Shown here: one piece after another, positions 31,429 to 35,757 of the stretch
Layout: each line of letters starts with the position of its first letter
Position numbering within the stretch: the first letter of the stretch is position 1
DNA from: an uncultured Saprospiraceae bacterium
Lineage (GTDB): Bacteria; Bacteroidota; Bacteroidia; Chitinophagales; Saprospiraceae
Direction: 5' to 3'
NCBI GenBank assembly: GCA_937951615.1
Contig: CALFBH010000009.1
Coordinates: 1 to 35,757 of the forward strand
DNA length: 35,757 nucleotides
Position numbers and translations under genes: made by a program
The notes under the pieces: generated by a model
Databases searched by the model: none
Seen by the model: the letters and a program-made list of their open reading frames with translations, nothing else
Told to the model about the DNA's origin: nothing

Positions 31429-32943
31429 ATGAAAGACCAAGACCGCATAAAAAAATTAGAGCAAGAAAATGAAGCCCTCAAAGCTCAATTAGCAGCCAAT
31501 AAGGAGCAGCCGGACACCTCCGCCAATGCCGTCTCCCCGTCTGTCCCTTTATTCAAAATAATAATCTTTGCGGTATTGCTTTTGCTTTTAGGTCTTGCAA
31601 TTTATTATTGCTATAAAGGATATATTATTCAAGTCCTGACGTACTTAAATGTTTTTATTTTTGGTCTTGGTGTCCTCTTGGTTTTTGTCTTTCTATTTTC
31701 TAAAGAAACATTCCTTTGGTTAATCGGAAAAAAGACTGAATACCACAACATCCTAAAAGCCGGGCAAAGCCTGACAACGGGAGCAGTCGGTACAGCCTTA
31801 AAATATGCTCCCATTGAATTAAGCGACAAAGAAAAAGAAAAGGTAAAAAAGGACGTTCCCGCATTGGTCGAAATGGGACTAATGACAGGCATCAATAATT
31901 ATATCATCCGTTTTTTTGTCGGGGCTTTTGCTGCCTCATTTGCTTTGCTGGGTACGATTACTTTAATGAATCAAAACCAAAAAATTGACAAACAAAACAA
32001 ACGTCTTGACCAGCAAACCTATCTCCAAGAAGCGGAGCGGAGGAGTTCTTTGGTTTTCCTGTTTAGTAATATCATGGATGCAGTTGATAAGGAATTAAAA
32101 GAGGATTACAATGATGACGACATCCGAAATTTAAGCCCTCAATTAATTGGTCGTATAACGGGATTAAGTACACGTTTAAAACCTTATCATTATCTTGATG
32201 GAGACACACTTACAGCAAAACCACTAAGCCCTGAAAGAGGGCAATTATTGGTTTCTTTATTAGGCAGTCAATTAGATGAAAAAACAATGGATGAAATTTA
32301 TAGTAATTCAAATTTTAAATACTCGGATTTGAAAAACGCATATCTAGGAAGTGCATATTTAAGAAAGGTGAATTTAAGAAAAGCGGATTTAAGATATGCA
32401 TATTTAAACGGAGCATGTTTAAACGGAGCATATTTAAATGAAGTGGACTTAAGATATGCGAATTTAAGATATGCGAATTTGAGATTTGGATGGTTAGAAT
32501 ATGCTAATTTAGGGTATGCAAATTTAGAATCTGTGAATTTACGTGGTGCAGGTTTATGGAGTGCAGATTTAAGATCTTCGAATTTAGCCAATGCGGTTTT
32601 AAGTGAAACAAAATTAAAAGAAGCGAATTTAAAAGAAGCTGACTTAACGGGTGCATATTTAAAAGAAGCTGACTTAACGGGTGCATATTTAAAGGGAGGC
32701 AATTTGACAAATACAAGTTTAAGAAAAGCATCCATGATAGATGTCAATTTAAAGGGGGTAAACTTAAAGGGTGCAGATCTAACTTCTGCTCAAATTAAAA
32801 GGGATTTTTTCCGAACAATCCAACAATACCAGAATGAAGATACAGTTACCAACACCCACTACATTTTAGAAAATTATCAAATAGATTCTACCTTTGAAAA
32901 CAACGAATGGATATACCGTCTAAAAAGAAAGGAAAACCAATAA
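31429..32943 (+). CDS. Membrane-anchored pentapeptide-repeat protein, element cargo (504 aa)
   Basis: Layout by residue: coiled coil 5-28 (IKKLEQENEALKAQL); membrane segments about 41-63, 68-98 and 158-180; a second coiled coil 181-200 (NQNQKIDKQNKRLDQQ); a conserved helical region 203-285 (RRSSLVFLFSNIMDAVDKEL, LIGRITGLSTRLKPYHYL, KPLSPERGQLLVSLL); then about 32 pentapeptide repeats (296-455, A(D/N)LxxAxLxx pattern) that fold as a right-handed beta-helix; and a C-terminal cap. Proteins of this layout occur across bacteria without a proven role. In this element it is the largest cargo gene. A 33-base exact tandem duplication inside the repeats (32631-32693) shows recent change in helix length. 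Confidence 0.88.
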   Translation: MKDQDRIKKLEQENEALKAQLAANKEQPDTSANAVSPSVPLFKIIIFAVLLLLLGLAIYYCYKGYIIQVLTYLNVFIFGLGVLLVFVFLFSKETFLWLIGKKTEYHNILKAGQSLTTGAVGTALKYAPIELSDKEKEKVKKDVPALVEMGLMTGINNYIIRFFVGAFAASFALLGTITLMNQNQKIDKQNKRLDQQTYLQEAERRSSLVFLFSNIMDAVDKELKEDYNDDDIRNLSPQLIGRITGLSTRLKPYHYLDGDTLTAKPLSPERGQLLVSLLGSQLDEKTMDEIYSNSNFKYSDLKNAYLGSAYLRKVNLRKADLRYAYLNGACLNGAYLNEVDLRYANLRYANLRFGWLEYANLGYANLESVNLRGAGLWSADLRSSNLANAVLSETKLKEANLKEADLTGAYLKEADLTGAYLKGGNLTNTSLRKASMIDVNLKGVNLKGADLTSAQIKRDFFRTIQQYQNEDTVTNTHYILENYQIDSTFENNEWIYRLKRKENQ

Positions 32944-32950
32944 CACCCTA

Positions 32951-33226
32951 TCAGGACATATCTTTTTCAAACCCTTTGACGCCTTGTTGCTCCGTTGGCA
33001 AAAATGGCGTCAGGGCTTGCAAAATGCCATACAGGGCGTCTTTGCCTCTCTTGCTGTCCTCCTTATTGGTGAAGTCCATAAAAAACGCTGTTATCCGTCT
33101 TGGTAGGTTTGCAAGGTCGGTTGTGTCCAGGTCACTTGTCACCACAACAATACGTCCATCCGGTAAAACCTGTACGCCTTCTTTGTCCTTTATCTTAATC
33201 GTTTTCTTATGTTTTGAATTTGCCAT
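32951..33226 (-). CDS. Small element-borne protein of unknown function (91 aa)
   Basis: It starts with a basic segment (MANSKHKKTIKIKDKEGV), then a short beta-rich part (VQVLPDGRIVVVTSDLD) and an amphipathic helical C-terminal half (ITAFFMDFTNKEDSKRGKDA, ILQALTPFLP). It lies 35 bases downstream of the integrase gene on the same strand, and its stop is only 8 bases from the convergent stop of the pentapeptide-repeat gene. I recognise no family. Gene-like composition and tight packing support it as real. Confidence 0.6.
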   Translation of the reverse strand: MANSKHKKTIKIKDKEGVQVLPDGRIVVVTSDLDTTDLANLPRRITAFFMDFTNKEDSKRGKDALYGILQALTPFLPTEQQGVKGFEKDMS

Positions 33227-33261
33227 GTCTATCAGGTATTACTATCAAATGAATTTTACAA

Positions 33262-34503
33262 TCAAACCGCTTTCAAATAACCTCTCTTAAAAAATGGATG
33301 CGACAATAATTTTTGTGCGTTTTCCTCTTGCGATACTTTGATATATTTCAAAAAGGATTTTTCTGATTTATGTCCTGTGATTTTCATAATGGCAAGCGTT
33401 GGGATTTCTGCCAAATATGCGTTGGTAGCAAATGACCTCCGGGCGGTGTGGGTCACTATCAATTCATATTTTTTCATGGTGACACTATATTTTTTCCCTG
33501 CTTTGGTTTTCTCAATGATACAAAGCTCATTCAGTCCGGCCAGTTCTCCCACTTCTTTTAAATATCTGTTCATTACCTGATTGTGCAATGCAGGTGGGAG
33601 CGTATTATCATACAGCCCTTTATATTTTTTCATTACGTCCTGTACCATTGGGTGTATTGGGATTACAACGTCTTGTCCTGTCTTGCCAGTTTTGATACTG
33701 ATAAAATCACCTTTGATATTTTCGGGCTTGATATTGCTAAAGTCAGAAAAGCGCAGTCCAGTATAACAACCGACAATAAACAAATCTCTTACACGCTCCA
33801 AACGTGGCTTATCTGAAAAGTCAAAACGGTATAATCCGTTTAGTTCTTTTTCTGTCAAATAGATACTATCTGTATCGTCTTTAATGGTCTTGAATCGTTT
33901 CTTTTGAAACTTCGTATTGGTATTGATTTCTTTGTCCGTAGCTTCATTTAAAATTCCCTTCAATACTTTTACCGTTGTCCCGAATGTATTATTGGAGTGC
34001 TTGCGGACATTAAAGAAATAATCTTTTAAGTCTTCATAAAATTCTAAATCAATTCCATCAAAGGTAATTGTGATACCTCTATGCTTTTCAAAGTCCAATA
34101 AACGATTATAAGAAGTAACGTAACCTTTGATAGTATTAATGGCTCGGGTGGTTTTTGCTATCTCAATATACTCCTGTACAAATTCGTGAAAATCTTTTTG
34201 CTGTTCCTCTACTCCATTAATTGCATTATTTAGTCGGGTCTTAATTTGTGCAGCCGTCAAATTAGAACTACTCATACAAATTTCCTGCACTGCTTGTTTC
34301 ATTTCTCCCAACTCGTTATTCAATTGGGTACAAAGTGCATAAGTATTTTTAACCGCCTGTTTTTTGTCATTCCAGTATTTAGGATGGATTTTAAAATCAG
34401 TTGCAATTTTGACCCGTTTTTTTTGATAGCCTAAAAATAAAACAATAGGCGTTTCACTTTTCTTTTTCTTGTCCCTTAGATAAAAATTGATATTCGTTTT
34501 CAT
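33262..34503 (-). CDS. Tyrosine recombinase/integrase (413 aa)
   Basis: An N-terminal arm-binding domain (1-95, FYLRDKKKKSETPIVLFLGY, TDFKIHPKYWNDKKQAVK), a SAM-like core-binding domain (100-195, FHEFVQEYIE) and a catalytic domain (about 215-405) are present. Catalytic residues are all visible: R251 in TGLRFSD, K274 in KTGKTG, H352 and R355 in HTARRSF, H378 in GHKS and Y387 in FLKYIKVS. Length and layout are typical of Bacteroidota element and conjugative-transposon integrases. It lies 41 bases from the right GGGGGACA repeat, the usual position next to an att site. Confidence 0.95.
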   Translation of the reverse strand: MKTNINFYLRDKKKKSETPIVLFLGYQKKRVKIATDFKIHPKYWNDKKQAVKNTYALCTQLNNELGEMKQAVQEICMSSSNLTAAQIKTRLNNAINGVEEQQKDFHEFVQEYIEIAKTTRAINTIKGYVTSYNRLLDFEKHRGITITFDGIDLEFYEDLKDYFFNVRKHSNNTFGTTVKVLKGILNEATDKEINTNTKFQKKRFKTIKDDTDSIYLTEKELNGLYRFDFSDKPRLERVRDLFIVGCYTGLRFSDFSNIKPENIKGDFISIKTGKTGQDVVIPIHPMVQDVMKKYKGLYDNTLPPALHNQVMNRYLKEVGELAGLNELCIIEKTKAGKKYSVTMKKYELIVTHTARRSFATNAYLAEIPTLAIMKITGHKSEKSFLKYIKVSQEENAQKLLSHPFFKRGYLKAV

Positions 34504-34544
34504 GTAAAAATCTTATTTTATGAATGATACTACAAGATACACAA

Positions 34545-34572
34545 TTTGGGGGACAAATCGGGGGACACTTTT
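34545..34572. repeat. Right GGGGGACA-type direct repeat (putative att or integrase arm site)
   Basis: It lies 41 bases upstream of the integrase start and carries two GGGGGACA units 12 bases apart. It matches 28327-28354 at 26 of 28 positions in the same orientation. Because it sits in the integrase leader, it may also serve as an integrase autoregulatory site. Confidence 0.65.
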
Positions 34573-34618
34573 TCTTGTTTTAAGTTTTTCTCATTTTACG
34601 CACCTTGTTATTTGTCGC

Positions 34619-34646
34619 TGACTTACAATGACTTACAACAAGTCAC
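34619..34646. repeat. Tandem TGACTTACAA with inverted AAGTCA
   Basis: TGACTTACAA occurs twice in a row (34619-34638), followed by CAAGTCA (34639-34645), which is inverted relative to the repeat. It lies 47 bases outside the right GGGGGACA repeat. It could be a core-type recombinase site at the true chromosomal junction, but I see no copy at the left side. Confidence 0.45.
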
Positions 34647-34680
34647 AATAAACTAAAGTTAATACAAAACAAGTATCTAA

Positions 34681-34760
34681 TAGTCCCATCGGGGCGGCAT
34701 GTTTGATAGAAATATTGAATATTAAGGTTTTTAAAAGCTCCGTTAGGTGCGACATGTTAA
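34681..34760. repeat. REP-like units at the right flank of the element
   Basis: Two units in the same orientation: CCCATCGGGGC...GGCATGTTT (34685-34703) and AGCTCCGTTAGGTGCGACATG (about 34736-34755). They match the left-flank units at 28150-28276 in reverse orientation. This gap (34504-34773) has no gene. The presence of the same repeat family on both sides suggests the element inserted in a REP cluster. Confidence 0.6.
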
Positions 34761-34773
34761 ATGTATACGTTTG

Positions 34774-34944
34774 ATGCGTTTGCCCTACTACACAACTGAT
34801 TTATCTAATGAGGAACTCAGAGAGTTAAAACTTCTATTAGCCCGATTCTTTGCTGAAAAGTCTATTCGACTTGCGAACAAAATATGGGATGAAAAAGGAC
34901 TTACTGATGATGACATGGATCGGTTATTAAATGAACTTTCTTGA
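34774..34944 (+). CDS. Small helical protein of unknown function (56 aa)
   Basis: I start it at ATG 34774 (MRLPYYTTDLSNEELRELKL); a longer frame begins at 34747 inside the REP-like unit and is unlikely. The protein is short, acidic and helical, with LSNEELRELKLLLARFFAEK and WDEKGLTDDDMDRLLNE. Small proteins with a W-x-x-KGLT-x-x-x-M/L-x-x-LL ending occur in Bacteroidota mobile regions, sometimes in an antitoxin-like position; no toxin gene follows here. It could be a free-standing remnant of a toxin-antitoxin pair (inference). Confidence 0.55.
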   Translation: MRLPYYTTDLSNEELRELKLLLARFFAEKSIRLANKIWDEKGLTDDDMDRLLNELS

Positions 34945-35096
34945 ATTATGCCGCCTGTGATTACTCCAATTTTTTTTGGATAAACTGTACATATGAAGTA
35001 TATTTGTGTGTAACCTGATAGACCCAAAACAACTGCTGCGATTGGTTCTTTTGAGGATTCAGATGGTTTATAGACGCAATATTGCGTGTATTTGAA

Positions 35097-35725
35097 GTTG
35101 TGTGTGATGAAGAAAAAATAAAAACCAATAACTAAAAGTGAAAGTCGAATACGATAAATATTACCAAACAGAAAACTTATTTGGAGAACCATATCCAGAA
35201 TTGATGAAATTCTATTCTGAAATAGAGAATAAAGGAAAACTTTTAGATTTAGGATGTGGACAAGGAAGAGACGCAATTGCATTGGCAAAATTAGGATTTG
35301 AAGTAACAGGAATTGATTATTCAAAAGTTGGAATCGAGCAACTAAATGAAATTGCACAAAAAGAGAATTTGTCACTAAAAGGAATTGTGAAAGACATATT
35401 CCAATACTCAAATTATGGTGAATTTGATTTTGTTCTTTTGGATAGTATGTTTCACTTTGGAAAAAGAGAAAAGGAAAAAGAAATCAAACTTCTAAAAAGA
35501 ATAATTGAATTGGTAAAGCCAGATACCCAAATTACAATCTGTATTCAAAATTCGGGAAATAAGTTGAAGACATTAAATTCGGTAATATTAGGAAAGCAAA
35601 ATATTGAAATTGTGAAAAGAGAAGAATTGGTTTATGAATTTAGAGATGAAGAATCGAATCACAGTTCAACAACGAATTACGAAATGGTAACAATCAGAAA
35701 AAGAGAAAAGAACACCACACACAAC
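35097..35725. repeat. Short inverted repeats bracketing the methyltransferase gene
   Basis: GTTGTGTGTG (35097-35106) lies 31 bases before the gene and its exact inverse CACACACAAC (35716-35725) overlaps its last codons. The right copy continues into AAAGCATAAAATG at the window end. Single genes bracketed by ACACAAC-type sequences are seen in gene-cassette-like clusters of Bacteroidota (from memory). The canonical integron attC consensus is not matched. Confidence 0.4.
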
Positions 35726-35734
35726 AAAGCATAA
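35138..35734 (+). CDS. Class I SAM-dependent methyltransferase, TehB-like (198 aa)
   Basis: Motif I is LLDLGCGQGRDAIALAKLGF at about residues 35-54. The acidic residue of beta-2 is in VTGIDYSKVGIEQL near 57, motif II in VKDIFQYSNYGEFDFVLLDS near 85-104, and LVKPDTQITICIQNSG near 125. GQGRDA is typical of the TehB/thiopurine-type group. The start is GTG at 35138; a TAA lies three codons upstream, so no ATG start is possible. The gene is visibly more AT-rich than the genes in 1-28 kb, and is bracketed by inverted repeats, both suggesting transfer. The C-terminus (RKREKNTTHNKA) is partly encoded by the right repeat. Confidence 0.85.
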   Translation: MKVEYDKYYQTENLFGEPYPELMKFYSEIENKGKLLDLGCGQGRDAIALAKLGFEVTGIDYSKVGIEQLNEIAQKENLSLKGIVKDIFQYSNYGEFDFVLLDSMFHFGKREKEKEIKLLKRIIELVKPDTQITICIQNSGNKLKTLNSVILGKQNIEIVKREELVYEFRDEESNHSSTTNYEMVTIRKREKNTTHNKA

Positions 35735-35757
35735 AATGTTCATTGCGAGCAAAAGCT

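Larger units (their letters stand above)
28327..34572. mobile_element. Putative ~6.2-kb integrative element (tyrosine recombinase type)
   Basis: Two 28-base sequences with the layout TTTGGGGGACA-4 bases-GGGGGACACTTTT lie at 28327-28354 and 34545-34572, differing at two positions. Between them are a tyrosine recombinase (next to the right copy), an excisionase-like HTH protein, a replication-initiator-like protein, two unknown proteins of mobile-element type, a non-coding region with a DnaA box, and a three-gene cargo on the opposite strand. The interval looks more AT-rich than the flanks. The repeats could be att sites or integrase arm-binding sites; the exact ends are not proven. No relaxase or T4SS gene is present, so it would be non-conjugative or mobilised in trans. 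Confidence 0.65.

Noticed and set aside
32296-32790. Regular short DNA repeats (TTTAA-spaced) resembling a tandem or CRISPR-like array
   Set aside because: The period is 15 bases, in frame, and encodes pentapeptide repeats; there are no spacers between identical repeats.
34788-35411. Long reverse-strand open frame over the right end
   Set aside because: Most of it is antisense to the methyltransferase and the small helical protein. Only the intergenic part (34945-35115) is unexplained and is listed as a finding.
35097-35725. Integron attC sites around the methyltransferase gene
   Set aside because: The inverted repeats do not fit the RYYYAAC/GTTRRRY consensus and no integron integrase is visible.
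1-35757. tRNA or rRNA genes, classical CRISPR arrays and complete insertion sequences
   Set aside because: No cloverleaf-like tRNA end, rRNA core sequence, repeat-spacer array or DDE/HUH transposase was recognised by reading; a dedicated search could still find a missed small RNA.

Overview
The window looks like a chromosomal segment of a Bacteroidota bacterium, most likely of the Saprospiria type. This is an inference from gene content: very large secreted CotH/lamin-tail proteins, a protein ending in a type IX secretion (T9SS) type A sorting domain, a DUF4834 protein, a DUF2851 protein, many lipoproteins with an LxxC lipobox, and few recognisable Shine-Dalgarno sites. No rRNA, tRNA or CRISPR array was found.

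Region 1 (1-11.2 kb): three tandem, same-strand genes for giant secreted proteins. The first is cut by the window start. The two complete ones carry lamin-tail domains, a chitobiase-C-like domain, a CotH-kinase-like domain and Ig-like domains. All three end in the same ~240-residue tail, whose last ~60 residues form a two-fold, dockerin-like repeat ending NNGVSSRVP(K/R). None ends in a canonical T9SS type A domain, whereas the sugar dehydrogenase at 25.3-28.0 kb does.

Region 2 (11.2-25.3 kb): mostly housekeeping and signalling genes. In order: a 42-residue membrane peptide, DUF2851, purD, a GAF-PP2C phosphatase without an ATG start, DUF4834, a remnant of an effector-associated (EAD11-like) conflict domain, a methyltransferase, two divergent metallophosphoesterase-like lipoproteins around a VTC-domain protein, an NtrC-type regulator that has lost its DNA-binding domain, small membrane and zinc-ribbon-like proteins, a CoA-binding protein, a Uma2 nuclease-like protein, the pyruvate dehydrogenase E2 subunit, and a lipoprotein next to a decayed copy of itself. 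Several palindromic (REP/MITE-like) elements sit in the gaps.

Region 3 (25.3-28.3 kb): a secreted PQQ-type sugar dehydrogenase with PKD and T9SS sorting domains, followed by a cluster of REP-like repeats.

Region 4 (28.3-34.6 kb): a compact integrative element of about 6.2 kb, bounded by near-identical 28-bp sequences rich in GGGGGACA. It holds a tyrosine recombinase, an excisionase-like MerR/HTH protein, a replication-initiator-like protein, an AT-rich non-coding region with a consensus DnaA box inside a palindrome, and two unknown proteins. Its apparent cargo is a micro-ORF overlapping a lipoprotein gene, followed by a three-TM pentapeptide-repeat protein. This cargo is the best candidate here for an undescribed system.

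Region 5 (34.6-35.76 kb): more REP-like repeats, a small acidic protein, and an AT-rich methyltransferase gene bracketed by short inverted repeats, as if it were a mobile single-gene cassette.
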